Origin: Burkholderiales bacterium
Lineage (GTDB): Bacteria > Pseudomonadota > Gammaproteobacteria > Burkholderiales > Ga0077523
DNA: 64,000 nucleotides
Assembly: GCA_019747905.1 (NCBI GenBank)
Contig: JAIEQG010000038.1
Location: forward strand, 1 to 64,000
Direction: 5' to 3'
Shown here: positions 55,648-64,000 of the stretch, piece after piece
Layout: every line of letters begins with the position of its first letter
How positions within the stretch are numbered: the stretch's first letter is position 1
Translations under genes and position numbers: made by a program
The notes under the pieces: model-generated
What the model was told of the DNA's origin: nothing
The model's input: the letters and a program-made list of their open reading frames with translations, nothing else
Database searches by the model: none

Positions 55648-56655
55648 ATGAAGCTGCTCAGAGCCCTGCTGCTGTCCCTGATCGCAGTCGTCGCATCCGC
55701 GCACGCTGCCCCGCCCGAGAAGCCCAACCTCACCATAGCCGTCGGCGGCAGGGCCACGCTCTACTACCTGCCATTGACGCTGGCCGAACGCCTCGGTTAC
55801 TTCCGCGACGAAGGCCTCGAAGTGGAGGTGCTCGATTTTCCGGGCGGTGCAAAGGCGTTGCAGGCACTGATCGGCGGCAGTGCCGACATCGTCTCCGGTG
55901 GCTTCGAGCACACGCTCCAGATGCAGGCGAAGGGGCAGAAGGTCCAGGCGTTCGTCCTGCAAGGCAATGCCGCGCTGGCCCTCGGCCTCGCGAAAGGCAA
56001 GTTCGCTTCCTACGCGGGACCGCAGGATCTCAAGGGCCGCAAGATCGGGGTCACGGCACCGGGCTCGAGCACGCACACGTTCCTCAACCACCTGCTCGCG
56101 TCGGCGAAACTGAAACCCGAGGACGTCTCGGTGATCGGTGTCGGTACCGGGGCCACGGCCGTGGCGGCGGGGCGCAGCGGTCAACTCGACGCCATCGCCA
56201 ACGTGGAGCCGGCGATCGCGATGCTGGAGAAATCCGGCGATCTCAAGGTCGTGCACGAAACCTTCAGCGAAGCCGGCACCCGCGCGATCTACGGCGGTCC
56301 GGTGCCCTCCGCGTGCCTGTACGCGAAGCAGTCGTTCATCCAGGGCAACCCGAACACGGTGCAGGCGCTGACCAATGCCATGGTCAAGGCGCTGCGCTGG
56401 CTGCGCAAGGCCTCCGCCGACGATGTGATGAAGGTGATTCCGCCCGAGTACACCTTCGGTGACCGCGCGGTGTATGCCGCCGTCCTCGATCGCCTGCGCA
56501 CCGTGTATTCGCTCGACGGAACGGTCACGTCCGAGGGCGTGGAACGTTCCTATCGAACGACGGCGGCGAGCGATGCTTCGGTGCGCGACGCCGGTGCTGC
56601 CATCAGGCTCGACGAAGCGTGGACCAATGCGTTCGTTGCGAAGGTACCCCGCTGA
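55648..56655 (+). CDS. ABC-type solute-binding protein (NMT1/SsuA-like), orphan
   Basis: 335 residues with a signal peptide (MKLLRALLLSLIAVVASAHA). ATLYYLPLTLAERLGYFRDEGLEVEVLDFPGG, then GGSADIVSGGFEH and GRKIGVTAPGSSTHTFLNHLL follow the NMT1/THI5-like periplasmic receptors for taurine/sulfonate, nitrate or pyrimidine uptake. No permease or ATPase gene is adjacent. ATG 55648; the track's extra 74 residues come from the tandem repeats. Confidence 0.88.
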   Translation: MKLLRALLLSLIAVVASAHAAPPEKPNLTIAVGGRATLYYLPLTLAERLGYFRDEGLEVEVLDFPGGAKALQALIGGSADIVSGGFEHTLQMQAKGQKVQAFVLQGNAALALGLAKGKFASYAGPQDLKGRKIGVTAPGSSTHTFLNHLLASAKLKPEDVSVIGVGTGATAVAAGRSGQLDAIANVEPAIAMLEKSGDLKVVHETFSEAGTRAIYGGPVPSACLYAKQSFIQGNPNTVQALTNAMVKALRWLRKASADDVMKVIPPEYTFGDRAVYAAVLDRLRTVYSLDGTVTSEGVERSYRTTAASDASVRDAGAAIRLDEAWTNAFVAKVPR

Positions 56656-56709
56656 CGGTGGGCAGCGGCGTCGTGGTCGCTCCCGGTGCGCGCACCGCTT
56701 GCGTGACCG

Positions 56710-57219
56710 CTACTTCGGGTACTCGACGGTGGCCTTGATGGGTTTGCCGGAGACGGCATCCACTTCCACCGTCGCTTTCCTGTTTTCCGGCAGGGCCAGC
56801 GTATAGGTGTAGTAAGGCACGCCGCGCATGCTGATCGACAGCTCCATGCGGGTCAGTCGCGTCGGAGGTACGAACACCACCGGCGCGACGGCACGGGCTG
56901 CCGGCTCTGCCACCTTCGCGCGTTGGTACATCTCGTAGCGCACCAGCCCGGTCTTCTTGTCGAAGGTCAGCGGGGCGGAGTCACCGGGTTTGCACTGCGT
57001 CAGTCCGACGCTGCCGTCCTTGCCGACGATGCGCACGTAGTAGCCGTCCTCGGGCTTGTCGGTCAGTTCCTGCCAGCCGGTCACGGCGCCCTCGCGCGCC
57101 GCCTGCGCTTTTGCGATGCAACCGTCGAGCGGGCTGGTGGCTTCGTCGGCCCACGCGGACAGGGACAGGGATATGAATGCGGCGAAGGCGAGCGCCCGCC
57201 GGGTTCCGGGAAGGATCAT
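56710..57219 (-). CDS. Exported protein of unknown function
   Basis: 169 residues with a signal peptide (MILPGTRRALAFAAFISLSLSAWA). The C-terminus (ATVEVDAVSGKPIKATVEYPK) recalls PepSY-like repeats, but the match is weak. Two Cys in the mature part. RBS AGGAGACATC before ATG 57219. Convergent with the solute-binding protein. Confidence 0.65.
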   Translation of the reverse strand: MILPGTRRALAFAAFISLSLSAWADEATSPLDGCIAKAQAAREGAVTGWQELTDKPEDGYYVRIVGKDGSVGLTQCKPGDSAPLTFDKKTGLVRYEMYQRAKVAEPAARAVAPVVFVPPTRLTRMELSISMRGVPYYTYTLALPENRKATVEVDAVSGKPIKATVEYPK

Positions 57220-57283
57220 GATGTCTCCTGGTTAGGTCGATGTTGGAATCGTGTCTGCGACAGCGTGCGGCCGGGATTCGTTC

Positions 57284-57697
57284 TCAAGGCTTGAACACGT
57301 CCACTGCCACGACCACGGTCGGCACCGTGCCCTTGTTCTGCGCCCAGTGAACCACGCCCTTGCCTTCGGTCCAGCTGTCGCCGGGCTGATGCACCTTCAC
57401 CCAATCGCCGTCGCGGCGCTCGGTCAACTCGCCGCTCACGAGGTGGGCGACGGTCGGACGGCCGTCGTGGCTGTGGTTCGCCACCACGCCGCCGGGCTCG
57501 ATGGTGACGATGCGCAGGCGCAATTGCCTGCCTTCGACACTGTCGACTTCCTTCGACAGTTCGAGATAGGTCGGAGCGCTCACGGTGACGCCCTGATTGG
57601 CCGAAGGCGGGGTCTGTTGGCCCACGGCGACACCGACGCCGAAAGCTGCGGCGGCGATGGCGGTGCCCGCGATGGCGAGCGAAACGGCGCGATGCAT
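57284..57697 (-). CDS. Exported cupin protein
   Basis: 137 residues with a signal peptide (SLAIAGTAIAAAAFGVGVAVGQ). A single cupin barrel carries IEPGGVVANHSHDGRPTVAHLVSGELTE and PGDSWTEGKGVVHWAQN; the His residues form a possible metal site. Reaction unknown. ATG 57697 follows AGGGGAGAACATC. The 289-residue track ORF has an antisense extension. Divergent from the LarA-like gene. Confidence 0.85.
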   Translation of the reverse strand: MHRAVSLAIAGTAIAAAAFGVGVAVGQQTPPSANQGVTVSAPTYLELSKEVDSVEGRQLRLRIVTIEPGGVVANHSHDGRPTVAHLVSGELTERRDGDWVKVHQPGDSWTEGKGVVHWAQNKGTVPTVVVAVDVFKP

Positions 57698-57869
57698 GAT
57701 GTTCTCCCCTGATTGTCGTTGGTCGACCGCGGTGCTGCGGCGAGCCGTGACCATACGCCGAACCGGGAGCGATTGCAGGTGGCGTTCGCCACGAATCGCC
57801 CGGCGCGTTACGATGCGGGTTCCCATGCGAGACGGGGCCCCGAGAAGCCCCCTGCCGGAGGTGAAGAGC

Positions 57870-59189
57870 GTGATTCCAGATCGTATCGAAGTGAGCATCG
57901 CGGGCGGACTCGATTTTCCGCTGCCGCCCATGGCGCGGGTGCGCCAGAAATTCGATCCGGCACGGCTGGACGACATCGCCGGTGCGGTGCGGCGCGAGTT
58001 CCAGCGCCCCGAAGTGCGGGCGAAGGTGAAGGCGGGGCAGTCCATCGCGGTGGGTTGCGGCAGCCGAGGCGTGGCCAACATCGGGCTGATCGCACGTACG
58101 GTGATCGAGGAACTGCGCGCGTTGGGTACCAAGCCCTTCATCTTCCCGTGCATGGGAAGCCACGGTGCCGCGACCGCGGAAGGTCAGCGCAAGGTGCTCG
58201 AGACCTATGGCATCACGGAGGAGGCCACCGGCGTGCCGATCCGCGCGAGCATGGACACCGTGATCACCGGCCATCTCGAGGATGGAACGCCGGTGCACAT
58301 GGATCGCAATGCGGCCGAAGCCGACGGCATCGTCGTCATCAACCGCATCAAGCCGCACACGGGCTTCCGCGGCGCCACGGAAAGCGGACTCACCAAGATG
58401 CTGTCCATCGGCATCGGCAAGATCGTCGGCGCTGCCACCTACCATCGGCACGGCATGGACCGCTTTCCCGAGCTTCTGCCGAAGATCCGCGACGTGCATC
58501 TCGCGAACCGCAACGTGCTGTTCGGTGTCGGCATCGTCGAGAACGCATACGACGAGACCGCGCACGTCGAACTCGTGCTATCGGGAGAACTCGCCACGCG
58601 CGAACCGGTCCTGCAGGCAAGAGCCAAGGACCTGATGCCACGGCTCTTCTTCGACGAGATTGACGTGCTGATCATCGAGGAAATGGGCAAGAACATCTCG
58701 GGCGCGGGTTTCGACCCCAACATCACCGGCCGCAATCGCCGCAACGTGCAGTGGTCCAACAAACCGATGGTGAAGAAGATCGTCGTGCTCGGCCTGACGC
58801 GCGTCTCGCACGGCAACGCCACCGGCATCGGCGGCGCCGACGTTGTCACCATGCGTCTGTTCCGCGATCTCGACGTGTCGTCCACCTACGCCAACGTGAT
58901 CACGGCGGGCAACCTCGACGGTGCGGCGATCCCCATCGTGATGAACAACGACCACGAAGCCATCGCGCTGGCGGTGAAGACGGTGGTGCGCGTGAAGCCC
59001 GAAGGTTGTCGCGTGGTGCGCATCCGCAACACGCTGCATCTGTCGGAGATCGAAGTGTCCGCGCCCATGCTGGCAGAGGTGAGGGCGCAGCCGGAACGGT
59101 TCGAACTCGTCGCGCCGGCACATCCGTGGAGCTTCGATGGTCAGGGGAATCTGGGGCCGTTGACGGGACATATCGAGGCGGCGGCGTGA
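57870..59189 (+). CDS. LarA/DUF2088-like protein
   Basis: 439 residues. CGSRGVANIGLIARTVIEELRALGTKPFIFPCMGSHGAATAEGQRKVLE and VVINRIKPHTGFRGATESGLTKMLSIGIGK match the nickel-pincer lactate-racemase superfamily (DUF2088). The lactate-racemase specific His pair is not clearly kept, so racemase activity is not assured; relatives act on other 2-hydroxy acids. GTG 57870 is preceded by GGAGGTG, so I reject the track start. Repeat copy 3 follows its stop. Confidence 0.8.
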   Translation: MIPDRIEVSIAGGLDFPLPPMARVRQKFDPARLDDIAGAVRREFQRPEVRAKVKAGQSIAVGCGSRGVANIGLIARTVIEELRALGTKPFIFPCMGSHGAATAEGQRKVLETYGITEEATGVPIRASMDTVITGHLEDGTPVHMDRNAAEADGIVVINRIKPHTGFRGATESGLTKMLSIGIGKIVGAATYHRHGMDRFPELLPKIRDVHLANRNVLFGVGIVENAYDETAHVELVLSGELATREPVLQARAKDLMPRLFFDEIDVLIIEEMGKNISGAGFDPNITGRNRRNVQWSNKPMVKKIVVLGLTRVSHGNATGIGGADVVTMRLFRDLDVSSTYANVITAGNLDGAAIPIVMNNDHEAIALAVKTVVRVKPEGCRVVRIRNTLHLSEIEVSAPMLAEVRAQPERFELVAPAHPWSFDGQGNLGPLTGHIEAAA

Positions 59190-59196
59190 AGCGCGG

Positions 59197-59287
59197 CCCC
59201 CTCCCCGACCCTCCCCCGGCTAAGCCGGGGGAGGGGGTGTACAGCTCCTTCCCCCACCGAAGGTGGGGGAAGGTCGGGATGGGGGCC
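59197..59287. repeat. GC-rich palindromic repeat, copy 3
   Basis: GCCCCCTCCCCGACC at the start, hairpin CTCCCCCGGC-TAA-GCCGGGGGAG, hairpin TTCCCCCACC-GAA-GGTGGGGGAA and the end GGTCGGGATGGGGGC. It fills most of the gap between the LarA-like gene and the second cupin. Confidence 0.88.
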
Positions 59288-59360
59288 GGCGTCCGCACAA
59301 AGCGCCGCTAGCCCGAAGTACTCCACGACACGACCAACCGCACGACAACAACCTCGAGAG

Positions 59361-59759
59361 ATGCCTTCGGCCGGCCAGCAACGACGCAGCTACTTCGTCA
59401 AGGCCGGAGCAGTCCCCGGCTACCATCCCGCCAACCACAGCGGCACCACGAACCGTCGCCTCGTCGGGCGCGAGACGGTCGGTGCGAAGCAGGTGGAAGT
59501 CATCCTTGGCGTCATCGAGAAGGGCAAGGGTGCCATGCCGCACGCTCATCCCGGCATCGAGCAGGTCTGCTATCTCCTCGAAGGGGCGATCCGTGCAGAA
59601 GTCGACGGCGAGGTCTGCGACCTGCAACCGGGCGACTGCTGTTTCTTCCCCCCGGACGTTCCGCATAGCGTGATCGTGCTGAGCGATGGGCCGGCGAAGC
59701 TGCTCGTCATCTATGCGCCGCCCTACGAAGAGCATCCGGAACGTGTGGTCAGGAGCTGA
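59361..59759 (+). CDS. Cytoplasmic cupin protein
   Basis: 132 residues, a single cupin barrel: KGKGAMPHAHPGIEQVCYLLEGAIRAEVDGE, then PGDCCFFPPDVPHSV, with the usual His/Glu metal ligands. No signal peptide. Substrate unknown. Stops just before the Bug gene, so probably the first gene of the run to 63873. Confidence 0.85.
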   Translation: MPSAGQQRRSYFVKAGAVPGYHPANHSGTTNRRLVGRETVGAKQVEVILGVIEKGKGAMPHAHPGIEQVCYLLEGAIRAEVDGEVCDLQPGDCCFFPPDVPHSVIVLSDGPAKLLVIYAPPYEEHPERVVRS

Positions 59760-59775
59760 ACGGTCCGGACCGCGG

Positions 59776-60735
59776 TTGTGTCGTCGCCTGCTGGCTGCGG
59801 CATTTCTTGTGCTGGCCGCGGCGCCGAGTCTCGCCGCCGATCCGCCTTATCCGAACCGCCCGATCCGCATGGTCGTGCCCTTTGCCGCAGGCAGTGCCAC
59901 CGACAGCATGGCGCGCGTTCTCGCGCAGGAGCTGGGTCAGCGTCTGGGCCAGAACGTGGTCGTCGACGACCGGCCCGGCGCGTTCGGTCAGATTGCCGCC
60001 GTGTTCGTCGCGAAGAGCAAGCCGGACGGCTACACCATCTTCGTCACGACCAACACGACCCACTCGGCAAATCCGCACCTGTACAAATCCCTGCCCTACG
60101 ATCCGGTGAAGGAGTTCGAGCCGGTGGCGCGCACGGCGACGCTGCCGTTCATGCTGGTGGTGAATCCGTCGTTGCCCGTTCGGAGCACCGCGGAGTTCAT
60201 CGCGCATGCGCGCAGCCATCGCGGTGCGCTCACCTATGCCTCGGCGAGCAGCACCTCGCTCGTGGCGGCGGAAAGCCTCAACACCCAGGCGGGCTTGGGG
60301 CTGACCGGCGTGCTGTACAAGGCTAGTCCGCAGGCGATGCTCGACGTGGTGTCCGGCGAAGTGCCGGTCATGGTGGCCGACTTCGCCACGGCCATGCCGC
60401 ACGTCACGGCCGGGCGCGTCAAGGTGCTCGGCGTTACCACCGCACGGCGCTCGGCACTCGTGGCCGGTGTACCGCCCATCGCCGAGACCGTGAAGGGATT
60501 CGACGTGACGTCGTGGAACGGGCTGTTCGTCCCGGCGGGTACACCCAGGCCCGTCGTCGATCGCCTCGCGAAGGAAACGCTTGCCGTCCTCTCCAGTAGC
60601 GAAGTGGTCGACAAGCTCGCGCTCATCGGTTTCGAGGTGGATCCGCTCGGCCCCGAGGAGTTCACCAGATACCTGCGCGCGCAGTTCGACTACTGGGGCA
60701 AGCTGATCCGCGATGCCGGCATCAAACCCGAATAG
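59776..60735 (+). CDS. Bug/TctC-family solute-binding protein, orphan
   Basis: 319 residues with a signal peptide (RRLLAAAFLVLAAAPSLA). PNRPIRMVVPFAAGSATDSMARVLAQELGQRLGQNVVVDDRPGA is the Bug signature, with the carboxylate-binding loops. It should bind an organic acid in the periplasm. No TctAB permease is adjacent, as usual for most Bug genes. Start uncertain: TTG 59776 fits the signal peptide, GTG 59743 overlaps the cupin gene. Confidence 0.88.
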   Translation: MCRRLLAAAFLVLAAAPSLAADPPYPNRPIRMVVPFAAGSATDSMARVLAQELGQRLGQNVVVDDRPGAFGQIAAVFVAKSKPDGYTIFVTTNTTHSANPHLYKSLPYDPVKEFEPVARTATLPFMLVVNPSLPVRSTAEFIAHARSHRGALTYASASSTSLVAAESLNTQAGLGLTGVLYKASPQAMLDVVSGEVPVMVADFATAMPHVTAGRVKVLGVTTARRSALVAGVPPIAETVKGFDVTSWNGLFVPAGTPRPVVDRLAKETLAVLSSSEVVDKLALIGFEVDPLGPEEFTRYLRAQFDYWGKLIRDAGIKPE

Positions 60736-60742
60736 GAAACCC

Positions 60743-61939
60743 ATGGCAGGCCCGCTCGAAGGTGTGCGCATCCTCGATCTCACCACGGTCGTGATGGGGC
60801 CGTTCGCGACCCAGATCCTCGCCGAACTCGGCGCCGACGTGATCAAGGTCGAACCGCGCGAAGGCGACAACATGCGCTACGCGGGGCCCATGAAGTCCGA
60901 AGGCATGGGTCACCTGCACCTGCACCTGAATCGCGGCAAGCGCGATCTCGTGCTGGACCTGAAGCAGCCCGAAGGGCGGGAGGCGCTGTTGCGGCTCGCT
61001 CAGGACGCCGACGTACTGATCTACAACGTGCGGCCCGCGGCCATGCAGCGCCTGGGTCTTTCCTACGACGACGTCCGCGCCGTGAATCCGCGCATCATCT
61101 ACGTGGGCGCCTACGGTTACTCGGAGCGCGGTCCGAACGCCGGCCGGGCTGCGTACGACGACCTCATCCAGGGTGGCACCGGGCTGCCGTGGCTTGCCTC
61201 CCGCAACGGCACGACGGCGCCCCACTACGCGCCGGTCAATCTGGCCGATCGCGTGACGGGTTTGCACGTCACCTACGCCGTGAACGCCGCGCTGTTTCAT
61301 CGCGAGCGTACCGGTGAAGGACAGGCGGTCGAAGTGCCCATGTACGAGAGCGTCGCGCAGTTCGTGCTGGGCGATCATCTGGCCGGGCTCTCCTATGAGC
61401 CGCCGATCGGCGGTACCGGGTATGCACGGCTGCAGGAGCGCAGGCCCTATGCGACCAAGGACGGCTGGCTTTGCGTGCTGGTGTACAACGACAAGCAATG
61501 GCGGCGATTCCTGCCGGCCGTCGGCCGCGACGATCTGCTGCAGGACGAACGTTTCGCCTCGCAGGGCAAGCGTGCGGCGAACATTGCCGCGATCTACGCG
61601 TTTCTCGCCGATCTGTTCAAGACGCGCACCACCGCCGAGTGGACGGCAATGCTGGAGAGAATCGATGTGCCCGTGGCACCGATGCGCACGGTTGCCGACC
61701 TGGTGACCGATCCCCATCTGGTCGACAGCGGTTTCTTCGTGCACGAAGATCATCCGACCGAAGGCGCGATGCTGGCGCTGCGCACGCCCACGAACTGGTC
61801 GAAGTCGCAGCCTGGACCACGTGAGCCGGCGCCTCGCCTGGGCGAGCACTCCGCCGAGATTCTTCGCGAAGCCGGGTATTCGGACGCCGAGATCGCGGAA
61901 CTCGCGCGGAAGCAGGTGACGCAGCTCATGAGCCGGTAA
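60743..61939 (+). CDS. CaiB/BaiF-family CoA-transferase
   Basis: 398 residues, class III. GVRILDLTTVVMGPFATQILAELGADVIKVEPREGDN is the N-terminal motif and the catalytic Asp lies in AYDDLIQGGTG. It moves CoA between acyl groups in the cytoplasm. Eight bases after the Bug gene and followed after 6 bases by acyl-CoA dehydrogenase, so an organic acid is likely activated here and then oxidised. Confidence 0.92.
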   Translation: MAGPLEGVRILDLTTVVMGPFATQILAELGADVIKVEPREGDNMRYAGPMKSEGMGHLHLHLNRGKRDLVLDLKQPEGREALLRLAQDADVLIYNVRPAAMQRLGLSYDDVRAVNPRIIYVGAYGYSERGPNAGRAAYDDLIQGGTGLPWLASRNGTTAPHYAPVNLADRVTGLHVTYAVNAALFHRERTGEGQAVEVPMYESVAQFVLGDHLAGLSYEPPIGGTGYARLQERRPYATKDGWLCVLVYNDKQWRRFLPAVGRDDLLQDERFASQGKRAANIAAIYAFLADLFKTRTTAEWTAMLERIDVPVAPMRTVADLVTDPHLVDSGFFVHEDHPTEGAMLALRTPTNWSKSQPGPREPAPRLGEHSAEILREAGYSDAEIAELARKQVTQLMSR

Positions 61940-61945
61940 TCGCCG

Positions 61946-63112
61946 GTGGACTTCTCGTTCACCTCCGAGCAGCGTTCCATTCGCGACGCGATCCAGCGCG
62001 TCTGCGAACCCTTCGATGCCCGCTATTGGCTGGAGCGCGACGGCCAGGGCGGCTTCCCCGACGATTTTCACGGCGCCGTCGCGCGCGACGGCTGGCTCGG
62101 CATCGCGATGCCGGAAGCTTACGGTGGCGCCGGCCTTGGCATCACCGAAGCCGCGATCATGATGCAGGCGGTGAGCGAGTCGGGTGCGGGATTCTCCGGC
62201 GCTTCGGCCATCCACATGAACATCTTCGGGCTCAACCCGGTGGTGGTGTTCGGCACCGAAGACCAGAAGGCACGCTGGCTGCCGCCGCTCATCCGCGGGG
62301 AAGAGAAGGCCTGCTTTGCGGTGACCGAGCCCAACGTGGGTCTCAACACCACGCGCATCGAGACGATTGCCCGGCGCGAGGGCGACCGCTACGTGTTGAA
62401 CGGACGCAAGATCTGGATCTCGACCGCGCAGGTGGCCGAGCGCATGCTGGTCCTTGCGCGGACCACGCCGCTCGCCGAGTGCCGCAAACCGACAGAAGGG
62501 CTGTCGCTGTTCTACACCCGGCTCGACCGCGACCGCGTCGAGGTGCGCGAGATCGAGAAGATGGGCCGCAAGGCGGTGGACTCGAACATGCTCTTCATCG
62601 AGGACCTCGCGATCCCGCTGGCGGATCGCATCGGCGAAGAGGGTAGGGGCTTCGAGTACATTCTCCACGGCATGAACCCCGAGCGCGTCCTGATCGCAGC
62701 GGAGGCGGTCGGATTGGGCCGGGCTGCGCTACAGCGTGCGGTGGACTACGCCAACGAGCGCATCGTGTTCGATCGGCCCATCGGCCAGAACCAGGCGATC
62801 CAGCATCCGCTCGCGGCGTCGTGGATGGAACTGGAGGCGGCGAACCTGATGGTGTTCAAGGCCGCCTCGTTGTACGACAAGGGCGAACCCTGCGGCGCCG
62901 AAGCGAATGCCGCCAAGTACCTCGCTGCGGAAGCCTGCTTCCGGGCCTGCGAGCAGGCGGTGCTGACACTCGGCGGCATGGGCTATGCGAAGGAGTACCA
63001 CGTGGAGCGCTACCTGCGCGAAGCGATGGTTCCCCGACTGGCTCCGGTGAGCCCGCATCTCATCCTGTGCTTCATCGCCGAGAAGGTGCTCGGACTGCCG
63101 CGATCGTACTGA
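61946..63112 (+). CDS. Acyl-CoA dehydrogenase
   Basis: 388 residues, normal length. CFAVTEPNVGLNTTRIETIA and WISTAQVAE bind FAD, the ETF/substrate side has PERVLIAAEAVGLGRAALQRAVDYANERIVFDRPIGQNQAIQHPLA, and CEQAVLTLGGMGYAKEYHVERYLRE forms the C-terminus. The usual base Glu position here has Gly-Tyr next to AKEYHVER, so the base should be checked. GTG start at 61946. Confidence 0.92.
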   Translation: MDFSFTSEQRSIRDAIQRVCEPFDARYWLERDGQGGFPDDFHGAVARDGWLGIAMPEAYGGAGLGITEAAIMMQAVSESGAGFSGASAIHMNIFGLNPVVVFGTEDQKARWLPPLIRGEEKACFAVTEPNVGLNTTRIETIARREGDRYVLNGRKIWISTAQVAERMLVLARTTPLAECRKPTEGLSLFYTRLDRDRVEVREIEKMGRKAVDSNMLFIEDLAIPLADRIGEEGRGFEYILHGMNPERVLIAAEAVGLGRAALQRAVDYANERIVFDRPIGQNQAIQHPLAASWMELEAANLMVFKAASLYDKGEPCGAEANAAKYLAAEACFRACEQAVLTLGGMGYAKEYHVERYLREAMVPRLAPVSPHLILCFIAEKVLGLPRSY

Positions 63113-63234
63113 CGGGCGATCGCCGGTGGGGTCGACGAGGCACGCGCACCATCGAGGTGCAGCGATGGACAGGACGGCGAGAGCACAGGCACGATCGCGA
63201 GTGCGGTACGCCGATCCCTTCTCCGGAGTTGCCC

Positions 63235-63873
63235 TTGTATCGACTGCATTTCGCCCCCGGCTACAGCAGCATGGCACCCCACATGGTGCTGCGGCTCATC
63301 GGTTGCCCGTTCGAATGCATTCCCGTGGACCTCGCGCACGGCGAAAACCAGGGCGCGTCATTCCTCGCGCTCAATCCGCTCGGACGCATTCCGGTGCTCC
63401 AGGATGGCACGCTGGTGCTTACCGAGGCGGCTGCGATCTGCCTGCATCTCGCCGACAAGCATCCGGGTGCCGGCCTCGTGCCGCCGCTCGGCAGCGCGCA
63501 GCGCGCGGATGTCTACCGCTGGCTCTTCTACCTCAGCAATACGCTGCAGGCCGAGATGTTCTGCTGGTTCTACCCGGAGCGGCACGCAGACGATCCGGCG
63601 GCCGTGGACAGCGTGAAGGCGCACGCGGAAACGCGGATCGCCGGCATGTTCGATCATCTCGCCTTGCACCTGAGCAAGGGCGGTCCCTACTTGTGCGGCA
63701 AGGACCTGAGCGTGGCCGATCCGTTCCTGCTCATGCTGGCGTACTGGGCGCTCGACATGCAGCGGCCGGCGCGCGCGGTGCCCCATCTCGGCCCTTATCT
63801 GGAGCGCCTCGCGCAACTCCCGGCCGTCACGGCCACCTTCCAGGCTGAAGGTCTCGCGCAGCCCTGGTTCTGA
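63235..63873 (+). CDS. Glutathione S-transferase
   Basis: 212 residues. LYRLHFAPGYSSMAPHMVLRLIG is the N-terminal thioredoxin-like strand with the Ser/Tyr site, then NPLGRIPVLQDGTLVLTEAAAICLHLADKHP carries cis-Pro and the glutathione Ser. The C-terminal helical domain includes the N-capping box LSVADPFLLML. TTG 63235 has GGAG seven bases upstream and fits the family start; the 350-residue track ORF runs back into the acyl-CoA dehydrogenase. Confidence 0.9.
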   Translation: MYRLHFAPGYSSMAPHMVLRLIGCPFECIPVDLAHGENQGASFLALNPLGRIPVLQDGTLVLTEAAAICLHLADKHPGAGLVPPLGSAQRADVYRWLFYLSNTLQAEMFCWFYPERHADDPAAVDSVKAHAETRIAGMFDHLALHLSKGGPYLCGKDLSVADPFLLMLAYWALDMQRPARAVPHLGPYLERLAQLPAVTATFQAEGLAQPWF

Positions 63874-63890
63874 AGCCGTCGCACCAGCCG

Positions 63891-64000
63891 TCAGCGCTCG
63901 TCCAGCGATTCCTCGACCGCTTCCCGCTCCAGCGATTGCTGCAGCAGCCGCTCGAGCATGTCGAGCCGGTCTTCCACCTGCTTGTGCTTCTGCATCATGC
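63891..64000 (-). CDS. Partial gene, coiled-coil C-terminus
   Basis: On the minus strand an open frame enters from the right edge and stops at 63891. The visible part is about 36 residues (MMQKHKQVEDRLDMLERLLQ...VEESLDER), highly charged with a leucine pattern, so it is helical or coiled coil. Too little is seen to name it; two ATGs near the edge may be internal. Confidence 0.45.
   Translation of the reverse strand, partial: MMQKHKQVEDRLDMLERLLQQSLEREAVEESLDER

Noticed and set aside
52722-55757. 1011-residue antisense ORF over parC
   Set aside because: Shadow of parC; low-complexity start comes from the tandem repeats.

Overview
The window is GC-rich, gene-dense bacterial chromosome that reads most like a betaproteobacterium (inference). 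Supporting signs are a phasin for polyhydroxyalkanoate granules, a Bug/TctC-type solute-binding protein, a PEP-CTERM protein, tandem FkbM methyltransferases, and the neighbourhood proS / lytic transglycosylase / rppH. I saw no rRNA, tRNA, CRISPR array, transposase or phage gene. GC-rich palindromic repeats are scattered between genes.

Layout. 1-7 kb: the end of an EamA permease, the RNA helicase HrpA, thioredoxin 2, a two-CBS protein, a small lipoprotein, a 30-bp inverted-repeat element and a CinA-like molybdopterin-binding protein. 7-14.6 kb: the most unusual locus. It encodes a membrane-fusion adaptor with cytoplasmic GAF domains, an M50 membrane metalloprotease fused to a PqqD-like N-terminus and an adaptor-like C-terminus, and a short SecA-like ATPase. 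Two convergent genes follow, for an exported protein and a periplasmic adaptor. Together they look like a dedicated peptide or protein export/processing machine. 14.9-18.5 kb: an ECF sigma factor, its probable anti-sigma factor, and an HDOD-REC-GGDEF signalling protein. 18.8-22.1 kb (minus): phasin with a clear promoter, then wrbA-hugZ-DUF2069-gluQ.

22-31.6 kb: a YihY membrane protein; a minus-strand run of proS, lytic transglycosylase and two FkbM methyltransferases joined by TTGA stop/start overlaps; a spermidine-synthase-like protein; rppH; a barnase-like secreted ribonuclease with its barstar inhibitor; and an HD-domain protein. 31.5-43 kb: quinone oxidoreductase, aldo/keto reductase, PEP-CTERM protein, and a yceI gene broken by a frameshift. 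Then comes a minus-strand run of thioesterase, EamA permease, divergent enolase, VOC protein and kinase, divergent from glpK and an atypical EF-G.

43-64 kb: several unknown proteins, agmatinase-like speB, selO, SMP-30 and RraA-like proteins, a winged-helix protein behind a perfect palindrome, and parE / DUF3859-like / parC. The last part is a catabolic-looking group: orphan solute-binding proteins, cupins, a LarA-like protein, a CaiB-type CoA-transferase, acyl-CoA dehydrogenase and a GST. A partial coiled-coil gene runs off the right edge.

All calls come from reading translations and DNA by eye. Family names rest on recognised motifs, not on searches.
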